From assembly GCF_964656455.1 (NCBI RefSeq), contig NC_135719.1:132599444-132663443 (forward strand): a DNA stretch of 64,000 nt, written 5' to 3'. The stretch's first letter is position 1. Every line of letters starts with the position of its first letter. Positions 22,200-34,339 of the stretch are shown here, piece by piece. This stretch comes from Halichoerus grypus (taxonomy: Eukaryota > Chordata > Mammalia > Carnivora > Phocidae). The position numbers and the translations under genes were made by a program. The notes beneath the pieces were generated by a model, which was given only the letters and a program-made list of their open reading frames with translations, made no database searches and was not told where the DNA came from.

Positions 22200-23600
22200 A
22201 CATCTTGCAGGTTACTCCAAGCCTTCCTCCATACTCTTACTGCCATGAGTATTAGGTAATCACTAAGACCAGAGCCACAGGCATTTCTTTGGGCGGGACT
22301 TGTTGAATTTAGCATCACTCTAGATCTTATCCGCAGTGACATACTGGAGTGTCTTCACGAGCTTCCCAATCATGTGGCGGAATAGCTTGCATGATGACAT
22401 GGAAAAAATATCGGAAGATGGCCAAGATATCATCAGCCCATAGCTTCTCACCCACCCCTAATCTCCAATTTCCACTATTACTAAAAAAACCCAAATGGTT
22501 CTCTCCTGCCCTATTTTGGAACATGACCTGAGGGGAAGGCAATTCTGTCACTTTTTTTTTCCCCTACTTAATGTTGTATGAATTTAGTATCCCCCGGAAA
22601 AAATGTGAGTGTTGTTAGACAGGGAGGGACTAGATGAGTATTTGCCACCGGCTCTGTTTTCCTCAGGGGATTTCCTGTGGCTAAGAACCCTGGGTGAATT
22701 TTATGATGCAAGCTGTGCTCACGAAGCAGTCAGCATGCCTGGGAGAATACTGCAGAGGCAGCTGCTCACACTCAAGGGAAGCCCTGGGGATCCTGGCGAC
22801 TTGTCTCTCCCCTAAGCACATAACCAGTGTATCAGAGGGTCCTTTGAAACAACACACATGGATTTCACTTCTCTGGTTATTTCCGTTTCACCAGAACATT
22901 CGGCTGAACTCTGCCTTTGACGTTTCCTGGGGTTGCATCTCAACTGCTGGCAGATTCTTTGATTCTTTATGCAGCCTCCTTCAGAGAGCTCGTAAAGCTA
23001 GATCAGAAATACCCATGTGGCAACACATTTAAGCTGTCTTATTAGAGACAACTTTGCAAATGGCTTTGCCACCATTTGTTGCAGAAGCTCGAACAAGAAA
23101 CCCATTTGCACACACAGTGTGCTACAAAGGCCAATGTGGTCTTCCCAAACTTGAAATGCTGCCTCAGAAACAGTCTCAAAACACCTATCTGCCTGGACAC
23201 CCTCAATTGTGAACTGCTTGAATGTCTGTTTGAAACTTGGAACACAAATTTGTACATTTGTTGGACATATTAGTGTGTTCAAGGCTTGAAAGCAGAGTAA
23301 GATGCTTCTCTCTCTTCAGTGAAGCCTATGTAAATAGATTTGCTGATGAACTCTTTACAAGCAAGATGCTTCTGTTTCAGTTGCAGGGATTTAATCTTTT
23401 GTTTTGTTTATAATTGCTCTTAGATGCAATGTGCTACCTACTGAAAAGATAGATGTCATGTGTATTTTTAAAACCTTCTTAAATAAATTATGTTGCTTAA
23501 CTAAATAGACCTTTTAAAATGCATAGTGAGGCTTCAAAAACCAAGCAATAGGTGCACTGGTAATTGAATGGTAAGTGAGTTCCTGTAATTCCATTCCTAG
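22200..23600. other. Less AT-rich segment without recognised repeats
   Basis: Composition changes here to mixed G/C content with no repeat that I can identify. Several overlapping frames of 65-112 codons exist on both strands (for example 22694-23032 plus and 22998-23282 minus), but none has a recognisable domain. A splice-donor-like GGTAAGTGAG lies at about 23569-23578. It could be conserved non-coding DNA, a non-coding RNA exon, or simply unique sequence. Confidence 0.3.
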
Positions 23601-23959
23601 TGTACGTGATGATGGTATTAGAAAGACTGTAACCTGCCATTGGCATTATAAAGTGCCTGAAGAGGTTACTCTCCAATGTTTCAAGTTAAATGAATACTTT
23701 GATTTGTAAATGAACAAGTAAATACTAAGAAATTAACAGCTATGCCAGTTGGAGCTCTAAAACAGGATTCAGAAAGATTTGTGGAATGTTGGAACTGCAG
23801 TTCTTATGCAAGCAATACAGATGCCAATTTTCAAAATGTTTTCCATGTGTAGCTCAGGAAAAAATACTCTGACATTTCAGGTGACACAATGAGCATTGAC
23901 AGGTCAAGTGTCTAGTAACTCTCCCTGTTAGTTTCTAACATAGTATCTTATTATTCCCA

Positions 23960-25560
23960 TTCCATCAATTTGTTGAGTTCTGTTATCTTCTAGACACTGT
24001 TATAGGCATTTGGGCTATATCAGTGGAAATATACAAAGGCTCTTAGAAATATTGAAATTAAGTTTTAGTTTGACAATAAATAATAAAGAAACATATTTTA
24101 CGATACAGAAGTACAGAAGATGATAATTGGTGTGGCCCAAAGAAACCCAGCAATATGAGGAAAAAGGGAGTGGTGGGTGGAGGGATGGGAGGAAACTTGT
24201 TCATTATTGAATAAGGAGATCAGGTTTCTCTGAAAAGACTTAAAGAATGTGATGGGATTAAAAATGATTTAGTCTGGGGAAGAGTTTACTGGGTAAAGGA
24301 AAATGAATACAAATGTATTCTTCTGAATGCACCCAGGAATGTGTCTGATGCGTTTGGAGCAACAGCAAGGAAGTGTTGCTGAATCCCTGGCTGGGGGTGG
24401 AGTGTTAAGGGTAGCTAAGTGAACTGTAGGAGATGAGATAGGAGAGGTGATATATAGGGGTAGAGAGGTCATGTAAAATCTCTGGCTTTCACTCTGAATG
24501 AAGTTGAAAGCTATTACAGGGTTGGAGCAGAGGTGGTAAAAAGTGCTCAGCTTCTGGACAAATCTTGGAAGTCAATGCAACAGAATTCTTGACTGATTGG
24601 ATTCAACTGTGAGCAACTAACATTGACCAGAAGGTATCCATGAGGATGGGATTGCCATTGACGAAGATGAATATAACTGAAGACCAAGCAAATTTGCCAG
24701 GAGGGGGCATTTGGGAGTTTTCTTTTGGAAATGTTGCATTGAGATATCTATTAGTTCTTTGGAGACAATCGGTACTCATAAATATCTGCATTACAGGAGC
24801 AAGTTGTGGGTTGGACAAACACAGAAATAAAGATGGAATTTGAAGTCATGGCACAAGACAAGATGAAATGGTTGTGAACACAGAATAGAAGGAAAATAAA
24901 GGTAAAGGGAGAGGAGAAGAAAGAGGAGAGAAGGGAAAAGCAGGGGAGGGAAATAGGGGAGAAGTAAGGATTGAGTCTTTATGAGGTAATATTACATGGT
25001 CAAAGGACTTGGAAAAGAGATTGAGTGCCCTGTAAGACAAGAGAAAACCCCAGAGAGATGCTGGGAACTGTGAAGAGACTGATAAAATGTGTCAAATGCA
25101 AAGCAGTTCAAGTAATGTATTGACTAATAATTGATCATTGGATTTTACTACATGGAGTTTATTGGTAATTTGACAGGAGAGGTTTCAGGGGTGTAATGGT
25201 AGCAAAAGTTTGGAGTGAGCTTAAATGAGAATTGCTACATACTTCTTATCTGTACCCACACTTAGCAAAGCAGAAGAATATGAAAACTCTGCAATATAAG
25301 ACAAAGAGGAGGAAAGTTTTAGGGAAAATATCCCTAGGTAGTTAAAAGGTGATAGGATCTGTACAGAATAAGGCATTGGCTTTCATTAGGATCACACAGA
25401 GCTGACTGATGGTGAGTCAGATTGTAAAGATACAGAGCCTGTTACATAGGAAAGTATGACACTGAGACCATCAACTTTCTCTTTTGACTGCTTCAGTTAA
25501 GTCAGGAGCAGGATCATTAAATGGAAGCAAGGATGGGGAGGAGATATGGGGGTTAGGAGA
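23960..25560 (-). mobile_element. Long L2 element, antisense
   Basis: The blocks follow the antisense L2 order: GTTCTGTTATCTTCTAGACACTGTTATAGGCATT (3' end), then GGAGATCAGGTTTCTCTGAAAAGAC, GGAGATGAGATAGGAGAGGTGAT..AGAGGTCATGTAAAATC, TTGAAAGCTATTACAGGGTTGGAGCAGAGG, GATTGCCATTGACGAAGATG, and GTGTCAAATGCAAAGCAGTTCAAGTAATG..GATCATTGGATTTTACTACATGG..TTGGTAATTTGACA. L2 is an ancient CR1-type LINE; no open frame survives. 24895-24965 is a purine-rich GGGA/GAAGA low-complexity insert. The repeat may continue beyond the MER5A to about 26250. Confidence 0.7.
24895..24965. repeat. Purine-rich low-complexity tract
   Basis: Almost uninterrupted purines (GGAGAGGAGAAGAAAGAGGA and so on) on the plus strand, inside the antisense L2. 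Confidence 0.8.
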
Positions 25561-25591
25561 GAGAAGAACGTGGAATAATCATCTAGAACCT

Positions 25592-25752
25592 CTTCCTAAG
25601 GGTATGATCTAAGAAAAAGCAGTGTCAACATCATTGGGAATTTGTTAGAAATGCAGAATTTCAAGTCCTTCCTCAAGCTTACCGGATCAAAATCTGGACT
25701 TAGTACTAAGAAATCCAGGTGATTTGTATGCTTACTGAAGTCTGAGAAAAAA
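25592..25752 (+). mobile_element. MER5A-like hAT DNA transposon (non-autonomous)
   Basis: Order CATCATTGGGAATTTGTTAGAAATGCAGAATTTC, then a degenerate CTACTGAATCAGAA-like block (ACCGGATCAAAATCTGG), then CCAGGTGATTTGTATGC and AAGTCTGAGAA. This is the MER5A pattern. Too small to encode transposase. Confidence 0.8.
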
Positions 25753-26290
25753 CTTTTCTAGGAGAGTTAGGAGAGCAAAATGCCTCTAAGGATATACTTT
25801 GAGTGACTGGTGGTGTTTGAAAGCACTGGAGGTTGAGGTCGGTGGTAATGAATATAGAGACCAGTAATCATGCTTGTGTATTTTTTTCAACCATGTTCAG
25901 TTATATGGGTAGTACAAGGTTTGGGCAACAAGATTTCACTGTTGCAGTTTTGTTAATGGAAAGTGGCAAAACATGAGGGGACAAAGGAGACAAGAATATA
26001 AGACAGATTTTAACCAGCAGTCATGGAATTTAAGTTAAATAAGAATGCAAAAGTGAACATTAAGGTGGTGAGGTACAGTAAAAAGATTACATCATTGGAT
26101 AATAGATCATGGTGAGTTATAGGACTTTTGGAGACAAGACATTAGAGGGCTTGAGATAGAAAAATAAGAAGTGGTTTGTCAGAGAGTGGTTTGCAAGAGA
26201 CTGAGATTACAGCATCAAGGGGGTAGGTAATTTAAAGAGTACAAGACTGGATCATTGAAGAACAATATCAGTAATATTTGTATGTATGTT
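25753..26290. other. Degenerate sequence, possibly the continuation of the antisense L2
   Basis: Purine-rich text such as GAGAGTTAGGAGAGCAAAATGCC and TAGTTTGTCAGAGAGTGG-like runs is compatible with L2 interior in the same orientation, but too weak to call. A TATG/TTTG microsatellite lies at 26277-26304. Confidence 0.35.
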
Positions 26291-26299
26291 TGTATGTAT

Positions 26300-26775
26300 G
26301 TATCCATTGTATCATTTAACTTTTACTGTGTAAGTATCTCAAAACTTAGTAGATTAAAAAACAAAAATTTGCTTAGCTCCTGATTCTCTGGGTTGGCTGG
26401 ATGAATCTTCTGCTGTGGGCTTACTTGGCTGAACCCTTCTGGGCTTTCTTATGTGTCTCTGGTCAGCTGAAGCATCAGCTAGCAAATAGGTGATCTAAGA
26501 TGACCTCACTTACAGTTCTGGCAATTAGCAGGTTGTCAGGATTAGGAGTGACTCGGCCACATGTCTCTCATTCTGTAGCAGACTAGTCCAGACTTTTTCA
26601 CACATAAGTATTAGGGTTTCAAAGAGTGCACAACGCACAGACATTTTATGTCTCTACTTGTGTTGTTTGCTAATGATCCATTGGCCAAGATGAGCCACAC
26701 AGCCAACCCAAAGGATGTCAAACTAACCTACCTTTAGATGGGAAGGGATAAATTTGTGACCATTTTTGAAATCAA
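26300..26775 (-). mobile_element. Probable MaLR-type LTR, antisense
   Basis: ACTGTGTAAGTATCTCAAAACTTAGTAGATTAAAAAACAA parallels the antisense LTR end (GTAACAAACCACCCCAAAACTCAGTGGCTTAAAACAA). GGGTTGGCTGGATGAATCTTCTGCT and a TGACCATTTTTGAAATCAACCAC end also fit. Degenerate, no genes. Confidence 0.55.
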
Positions 26776-27049
26776 CCACATACATTTATGTTTTTATCCA
26801 CTGGACTAATGTTTATGAGGGCACAACCTTAGTATAGTGTTCATTTACTAAACCTCTATTAGCTAATATAGTATTTGAAATGGTGGGCATTAACAATATT
26901 CTCTTGATAAATGCCCATCTATCAATACTAAAACATATCAAAAACAATGTCATCTGCTTCCTCAATAAACAAACCATCCAAATTTTCAAACTTCCCTATT
27001 TTTAATGAAATAAATGGCAATTTCCCAATTTTTTGTCTCAAAACTTTGA

Positions 27050-27850
27050 AGTCACTCCTAGCCATCCGCATTACCTTTCCTCTCATGCTTTATCAGATCC
27101 AGTCTCTTGTTTATTCTATTTATTCAAATATTTTCAACTGTACCTCTCTCAACTCCCATTATTTTTTGTTTCCCCATCATCATAACATTCTAGGTCACGG
27201 GATCTCTTGACTAGATAAGTTCTAGCTTGACTTTCTGCTATTAGATCTTACCCCATTATTCAACTGCCCTCCCACCAAAGTCCTGGAGTAGTCATCCCAA
27301 AGATTACTAGTCATTATGTTCACCTCTCTCCTCAATAATCTTCAATACTTTCCTATTCTTTAACAACTTGTCAGTTGAGCATTTAAGGGCCAACATTCCG
27401 TGGACTCAGTCAGCATTTAGAACCTTTTCTTTCAAACTTTCCTCTCATACATCACATATTTTTGTTATCTGGACTACAACCCTTTCCCTCGAGAATATCT
27501 ATATTATTTTTCCTTTTCTTTTTGCTCTTTATCCACCAATAATCCAAACTTTTTTCTTTTTTTAAATTTTCTTACATCCTCAGCTTCTTTACTGGTCAAA
27601 ATCCAACTCATTCAACATTGCTTTATTCAAAAAACTGTTATTTAAAACCACGCAACCCAACAAAAAAATCCTTTTGCTATTGAAACTTTGTAACACTTTT
27701 CATCTCTTTTACATTTTGTTTTAAAATTGTCTGTTCACTCTTCTATCTGCCTCTCAAGGTTCTAGACTACTTCATTGCTGTATCTTATTAATTACTTATC
27801 CGTAACATACATAATGTCTTATATGTAACCTGTACATCATACATACTTGC
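27050..27850 (+). mobile_element. L2 element, sense
   Basis: Pyrimidine-rich sense L2 blocks: TCAGATCCAGTCTCTTG, TATTCAAATATTTTCAACTGTACCTCTCTCAACTCCCATTA, TAGATCTTACCCCATTATTCAACTGCCC, ATAATCTTCAATACTTTCC, then TTACTGGTCAAAATCCAACTCATTCAACATTGC and CTGTTCACTCTTCTATCTGCCTC..TCTAGACTACTTCATTGCTGTATC. Opposite in orientation to the L2 at 24-25.6 kb. No coding capacity. Confidence 0.6.
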
Positions 27851-29119
27851 TAAACTAATGTCAAAGGAAGAAATGAAAACCTCATATTGTCTTCATATTA
27901 CTAAACATTAGGAGGCAATATAGATTAATGAAATGAACTGAAATTACCATTCCGTGCCACTTGGATTTGCTCTCTGACTCCCTCCCATTGTGCATTTATT
28001 TCCAGAGGCTAAATAAATCACACATTCAACAAATGCAAATTGAATCAATGTTAAGGAAAGTGTCAGTTCAAAGGACCACAGTACAACTATATTTCACAGT
28101 TAAAATATATACATTTTATGTCTAGGATGAAGATAATGGAACCTTGTTGACCCTTATGCATATACCACTGAGGACTCAAAACTAAGGAAATGCTTTTAAA
28201 AGACATGTTCAGCATCAATGAAATAGAGTAACAGTTACTCTTATGTAGTTATGGAAAAACAAAACAAAACAAAAACAAAAACCCTTAAAAAATACTCCAT
28301 AAAATAACATAATCTTTTTTGTTTATAGGCCATATCTTCAGTGAAGCTATTCTATCCCTCCATGACACTGTACTTACATCAATTGAAATATCTTGAAGTG
28401 GATGTTTTCCTTTAAATGTGCAATATAAATTCTCATATTTTTCTTGTACTGCCAACAGGCTGATGTTTTCTCATCCAGTAGCACTCAGGAAAGTCATTCT
28501 AATGAATTCTTTCCCAAAGCTTGTATCCTCTTGCGTGTTTCACTGGAATTAAGAAGAAAATGTAGAAAGAAAAGTTTCCTTACTCAAATAGGTTTGTAAA
28601 ACTATTCAGATTACTTCTCTATAAAATTCCACAGCATTTTTGTTGATTTATTTAATCAATATCAAAGAAGAAGATAGTTTTCAAAATTATATGACAGTGA
28701 AACAATTACATTTTTCTTCTTTGTATGCAGTCATATCAGCCCACTACCATACTGAGGAACACATTTTGGACAACACATATGGATACTACCGATAATATTA
28801 TGTTTCCATGTGCTATGTTTGCCAGCGTGTTCACTTTTTACTAATTATATTGGGCAATTGTTATTCCATGGCTTTTTGCATTCATTCCTCCTACTCCTAT
28901 AGTAGCAAAACCTCAATTTACTCTGAAGTAATTGGCTCATTTAGCACAGAGTTGACGGGAATGACAATTCCATCCCATACCCACATAGTGGATATAATTA
29001 CCCAACGTGAGCTCTTTGTGCTTTCTCTTTTGAAATTTTGAGTCTTGAGTGAAAAGACAGAAAAATAAAGAGCTAATTCATTCCAGTGGCAGTACCCTGA
29101 CATTACTGTTGTTAAGTGT
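27851..29119. other. AT-rich intergenic DNA
   Basis: No gene. A CAAAA/CAAAAA tract lies at 28258-28285. A 77-codon frame (28808-29041) shows no domain. Confidence 0.45.
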
Positions 29120-29522
29120 GGTAAGTAAACACCTCATTCCCAGTCCCCCTCCCCAAAGAGATCCATGTCCTAATCCCTAAAACCAGTATAATCACAAGGG
29201 ACTTAAAAAATGGTTAAAGAAAAAATGGGTTAAAGAGGGAAAACCAGAGAAGAGAATGTGAAAAGGATTTGTAGATGGGAGAAGGGGCCTAAGCTAAGCA
29301 AGCTGTGCATCCTCTTGCAATTGGAAAAGGTAAGAGAATGAATTCTCCCCCAGAGCCTCTGGAAAGGAAGGTGACCTGTGGCATCTTGCTTTTTACCTTG
29401 GTAGGACCTATTTCAGATTTCTAAAACTCCCAAACTATAAGATTGTATATTCATGTTGTTTTCAGCCACTATGTTTGCAGTAATTTGTGATAGTGGGCAG
29501 CTAGCTATAGAAAATGAATACA
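29120..29522 (+). mobile_element. MLT1-class LTR (ERVL-MaLR)
   Basis: AGATCCATGTCCTAATCCC, AGTATAATCACAAGGGACTTA, then GAATGAATTCTCCCCCAGAGCCTCTGGAAAGGA and, at the 3' end, TTCAGCCACTATGTTTGCAGTAATTTGTGA, matching the MLT1 terminus. The middle is shortened. Solo LTR. Confidence 0.85.
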
Positions 29523-30519
29523 ACAAGCTTCCAGTTTGATCTCTGAAATTAACATGTGTCTGTCCATTCCTAAATGGTTCTTCAACTTTCCCTTACATTG
29601 CATAATTCCTCCTAAACATTTTAATAAATTCTTCATTTGTTAGATTTATGCAGAGTTCTTTTCTGAAGTTTTGTAAACAAACATAATTTAAGAGGTTTAT
29701 CCATGTATTTTGGTCATCTTTTATCCTTATTAAATTATAGATACTTCACATGAGACATCTTGATCTAGTCCATATGTAAATAGAAACTAATACAATCTTA
29801 TGAATTTTGTTATCCAGTCAATGTATGATGATCATGCTTAACTGAATTCATTGAAACAAATTTACAAAAAAGATAATTCATGAGGAACATGTCTTATGGA
29901 TATTGTATTAGAAATAAAAATGGAATGATGTAAAATTAATTGCAATCAATTTCCTCTGTGGCCTTATTTATATGTATGTCTACTATTAAATAATCCTAAT
30001 GTAGCCATTATACAGTTTCTATTTTCATCTTTTACTTAAGCATTTTATATGTTACCGTATTATCTTCATTGCCTTTATTTTTACTGGCAGTAATATTCCA
30101 TTATGCTTTGCTCTAATTTATGTGTTGTTAGGGTTTACACTGTTTTCATTTTTTAGAAAATAGTAAATGCCCTCGCTTCCCTTAAAATAAATTCCCGTGG
30201 GTTGTAGTCTTTTGTCCAAAGTAATTGATTTGATTATTTTTATTTATATATATAATGTTCCTCCAAATTTATCATCCTAAACAACTGTCACCAATTGTAT
30301 ATGGATAAAAAATATTATGTGATAATCTTGCAAAATTTTATTTCACCACCTTTTGTTTCTGCTTTTGTTCTTTACATAAACAAATTCATAGGAGTAACTA
30401 GACAAGTAATTTCTCTCTATTGACTTTTGGCTGGGTTGTTGCTATTAAGAAGACAGCTGTCAGTCAGATTTGTATACCATTTATGTATATGTGTGTGTGA
30501 GAGAGAGAGTTTTCTAGAG
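29523..30519. other. AT-rich intergenic DNA
   Basis: No gene or confident repeat. A GTGTGTGAGAGAGAGAG tract lies at 30490-30508. Confidence 0.45.
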
Positions 30520-31180
30520 CTTCATAGATAATTTTTTTGTCACTAATGTTCTGTGGTTTAATTATGTTATGCCTAGATGTGGATTTATTTTATTTATCCT
30601 TCCTGGAGTTACAATTAGGAATATTATTTATTGATTTGCTTAGGTTGCTAGGTCTGGGAATTAGTGTTTCTCAACAATTCTGGAAATTTCTCAGTTCATA
30701 GTTCTTTAAGTATTACTTCTTCATTGCTTGTATTTTTTGAAACTCTGACTTAATGTACATTTATCTTAATGCTCTTGAACTTTCATACCTTTTAAGCTCC
30801 TATCATATTTTCCATCTTGTTTTCTTTCTTACTGAAATCTGTTACATTTTTAAAATTTAAATCCCGTTTCATTAACCCTTTTAATGTAATCAATACTTCT
30901 TCTGTTTCCTATCTGCTGTGTATTTATTTTTTAATAATTTCAATGACTACACAGACATGTATATGTATGTGAGAGTGCATGTGTGTACATATGTTTCTAT
31001 TTCTATTTTATTTAAGAATTTATAATCAAATTTATTTTCTATTTTAAAATCTACATATTTTTATTTCTTAAATATTCACACCTTTCTCATTTCTGTAAAT
31101 ATATTCACCTTATTACTTTATATCTCTTTCTCATAATTAAAATATCACAAACATTTTAAACAAATTCTGATACCAATTTT
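30520..31180 (-). mobile_element. Ancient L1 fragment, antisense (ORF1 / 5' region)
   Basis: Blocks such as TTATTTATCCTTCCTGGAGTTAC, TTCTGGAAATTTCTCAG, CTTTAAGTATTACTTCTTC and ACCTTTTAAGCTCC..CATCTTGTTTTC parallel the antisense interior of old mammalian L1 (L1ME/L1MC-like: TCTGGAAAATTCTCAGCCATT, TTCAAATATTGCTTCTGCC). Heavily decayed. The boundaries are approximate. Confidence 0.5.
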
Positions 31181-32973
31181 GTTTTGTTAGCTGTAAATCA
31201 TGTTGCCTTATTTCCTTAGCTTATTTGTGATTTTTGACTATGAAGTCATATTTTTTACAGAATGGAAATATGGTGCACATATGTTAAAGCTGAGTTACTC
31301 TGGACAAGATTTTTTGCTATCATTTGACTATTTAGAGCTACTACAAATCTAGAATCATTTTAAATTAAATTATTTGGTTAAAATTTTTCAAATGACATGG
31401 ATTGTTCAAATTTAGATTATAACCTGCATGAGAGCCAGATTGTTAGAAAAGAGAAAAGGGATTTTAGGAGACTATCCTTTACCTTTAGGAAAATTTACAT
31501 ACACAGCTAAATATGTTTTCACATTCCCTAAAAATATTTGAAAGGGAGAATTCCATTCTGATGAGAAAACCACTAGTTTGAGTTGCTGCCTAGGCATTTT
31601 ATAGCATGAGAATCCTGCTCACACCCAGAGTCCGGACATTTAGATAAGGCCCGGAGTTTAGGATTCCTGCCATAAATTCCCACTTTGCTTTTCCCATGGC
31701 ACCTTTTAAAATAACTACTTAGTGTTGAGCCTGCAAAAAGTTAGTGACCTCCGCCCCAACCACCTTGTAAGTAATAGGTACTTGTTAACCTGGTGTCTCT
31801 CCTCCTCCCTGTGATATGGGACAGAGGACTGTCCTTCCTCCACCTCATTGTACCCCGTCTCCATACCAGCCTATTTCTAAGATCTGTAAGTAATACATCT
31901 TGTGGCTTTACTTCTTTTATGTGAGTGTATTGAGACCGAACTTTCAATCAAAATGACCCCAGGGCTTTCACTTCCCCAAAAGTGGGCTCTTGTATGATGA
32001 AGGAGCTACCTGCTGAGTCCATTTAGGCGACTTGTGCCTCCTTATTCAGTAGGCCATAATCTGCATGTTTTTAATTTACAACACCAGCTATGGATCCCTC
32101 AACACAGTCATGCATTGAGAAATTTAATTTTTTCCTAGAAAATTGAGTTTATTATAATATCACATAACATATTTCAGTAATAGTTTACCATAGATGATTG
32201 TTCAAATCCTACAGGGACCATCTGAATAAAAAGGAAGCCTGGAGAGACATGGTTAGCAGAAAATAGAGGCAATAAAATAGTCTGGAAAGTCACGACCCAG
32301 CTATTGCCATGTTTTCCTTGAACTTTTGATTTTATAGGCATAGTATTGTTAGGTTTCTAAATAGTATGAAGAAGCTAGAACTCTAGATTTTAAAATATTG
32401 AGAGCACATTAAAAATTAAATAATAGAATTTTATAAGCAAAAATGATGGTGTAAGGACCTCTAAGAATTTGACCCCATATAAAAATAATGAAAAAAGTTG
32501 TCCAAAATTCTCAGAATTAACTTTTTCAGAACTATGAAAATTAACCAAAGGATTGCAGCAGTATTTATTAAAAAAAATTCTGGATATTTATATTAACAGT
32601 GAGTTTTATGGTATTTTTAACTTGCTCTAGTTCAGTTCCCTGCTCTCCAGCCCAAGAATGGACTTGCAAAGTAGTAATCAACATTCCTGGTACCAAAGAT
32701 AACAGAATGGAGCTCCAGATTTTTCAAAAATTCTAGTTCTAGAAAAAAAAAAAATGATATTATTTGACCTGTGTGGTGATTCCCTGGAAATACCCCACTT
32801 GAAAAGCTCATTTTTATTAGATTTGACTCGAACACATGCAGTACTAAAATCTTCTCCTGGGCTGCATTTGTTGAAAATATTCATAGGCAAGTGTTTTAAT
32901 GTTGCAAATGCTGTAGATGAAGGATAGAAGTTGGCCCAACTGCTCAAAAGCATAAAAGGAAGAGCTGAAGAAT
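31181..32973. other. Intergenic DNA; LTR-like patch at about 31560-31990
   Basis: Mostly A/T-rich and unassigned. 31560-31990 is richer in G/C, with the phrases AGATCTGTAAGTAATACATCTTGTGGCTTTAC and TGAGTGTATTGAGACCGAAC, which read like an LTR, but I cannot name a family or see paired LTRs. No gene supported. Confidence 0.3.
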
Positions 32974-33182
32974 AGGATGTTGCCATAACAAAATACCATA
33001 GACTGGGTGCCTTAAACAACAGAAATTTATTTCTTACAGTTCTAGAGACTTGAAGGCTGAGATCTGGGTGCTGGCATGGTTGGTTTGTGGTGAGAACTCT
33101 CTTCCTGGCTTACAGAAGGCTACCTTCTTATTGTGTCCTCACAAAGCAGAGAGACATATAGAAATCTTTCTCCCTCTTCCTC
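32974..33182 (-). mobile_element. MLT1-class LTR fragment, antisense
   Basis: TTGCCATAACAAAATACCATAGACTG, then TGCCTTAAACAACAGAAATTTATTTCTTACAGTTCTAGAG and GGCTACCTTCTTATTGTGTCCTCAC, the antisense MLT1/MaLR 3' part. It is interrupted or ended by the CAN-SINE that follows. Confidence 0.82.
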
Positions 33183-33185
33183 TTT

Positions 33186-33364
33186 TTTTAAAAGATTATA
33201 TTTATTTATTTGAGAGAGAGAGAACTTGAGAGAGAGAGAGAGCAACCAAAAGCAGGGGAGAGGGCAGAGGTACAGGGAGCCTGATGTGGGCTTGATCCCA
33301 AGACCCTGGGATCATGACCTGAGCCAAAGGCAAATGTTTAACCGACTGAGCCACCCACGCACCC
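33186..33364 (-). mobile_element. CAN-SINE, antisense, older body
   Basis: An AAAGATTATATTTATTTATTTGAGAGAGAGAGAA tail and body, a GGGCTTGATCCCAAGACCCTGGGATCATGACCTGAGCC head, and a CCACCCACGCACCC end. It lies directly after the MLT1 fragment. No clear TSD. Confidence 0.92.
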
Positions 33365-34033
33365 TTGAATACATTTTTTAAAATAATATTTTATGAGAGT
33401 TTATTTCTTGCCCAAAGTCACAAGGCTAGTATGTAAAATTGAGATTGATTCAAATCTTCTATATTTGAGTACTATATTAAAATATAGTGTTTATTACATT
33501 TCAATGATTTTTCTAACATTTATACAGATGTATAAGATTAAACACTACTCAAAATAATAGTAGGTTGCTATTTTAATAAAATATCAGAATATATATGTTT
33601 ATGTATATCTGTAAAAATATATATATACACACAGGAGCACACACATGCATGGGTTGTGTTCTTATAACTTTATATATTTACATATATGCTCTTTGTTTTA
33701 TGTGATTCAAGTTAGATTACATACTTTAGATCTGGAAGTAGGATAAAATAGTGAATTTTCTTTTGTACCATCCAATTAATATGCAATGTGGTCTTGAGAG
33801 ACAAGAACAGGATCTTTTTTTAATCTTTTGCTTCTTTTGATAACTTCTCTTACCTCTCAAGTCCAGGGCAGTAATTGTGGACAGCAGTAAGTGTTGGGAG
33901 ATTTATAGGCCTCCCCTTCATCAGCCTCAGGATAAGTGATGATAATTGTTTCTTGATACTTCTAAGAACATTCAGTGTTTAAACTATATTTTTATAATGT
34001 CTACTATTAATTTTCATAAATATTTACTGAATG
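33365..34033. other. AT-rich intergenic DNA with TA/CA tract
   Basis: No gene. A TATATATATACACACA microsatellite lies near 33614-33650. Confidence 0.45.
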
Positions 34034-34043
34034 TCTACTTTTT

Positions 34044-34264
34044 ATTTTTTATTTATTTATTTTTTATTATGTTATATTAATCACCATACATTATATCATT
34101 AGTTTTTGATGTAGTGTTCCATGATTCATTGTTTGCATATAACACCCGGTGCTCCATGCAGTACGTGCCCTCTTTAATACCCATCACCAGGCTAACCCAT
34201 CCTCCCACCCCCCTCCCCTCTAGAAGCCTCAGTTTCTTTCTCAGAGTCCATAGTCTCTCATGGT
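34044..34264 (-). mobile_element. 5'-truncated L1, extended 3' end only
   Basis: Antisense copy of the extra L1 3' segment: TTATGTTATATTAATCACCATACATTA, GTTCCATGATTCATTGTTTGC, GTGCTCCATGCAG, ATACCCATCACCAGGCTAACCC, CTCCCACCCCCCTCCCCTCTAGAA. The TSD tctacttttt lies at 34034-34043 and 34265-34274. Confidence 0.92.
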
Positions 34265-34339
34265 TCTACTTTTTGATTGAGGTGACAGAACTACTTTCTT
34301 GAATACAGCCTATCTGAGGTCCCACATAACTAAACTTCA

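Noticed and set aside
22998..23282. 94-codon minus-strand frame (and plus-strand partners) as a novel gene
   Set aside because: Overlapping frames of similar length exist on both strands, with no domain, signal peptide or splice structure. Kept only as part of the repeat-poor island.
26277..26304. CRISPR-like or satellite array
   Set aside because: Short TATG/TTTG microsatellite. No repeat-spacer structure occurs anywhere in the window, and the genome is mammalian.
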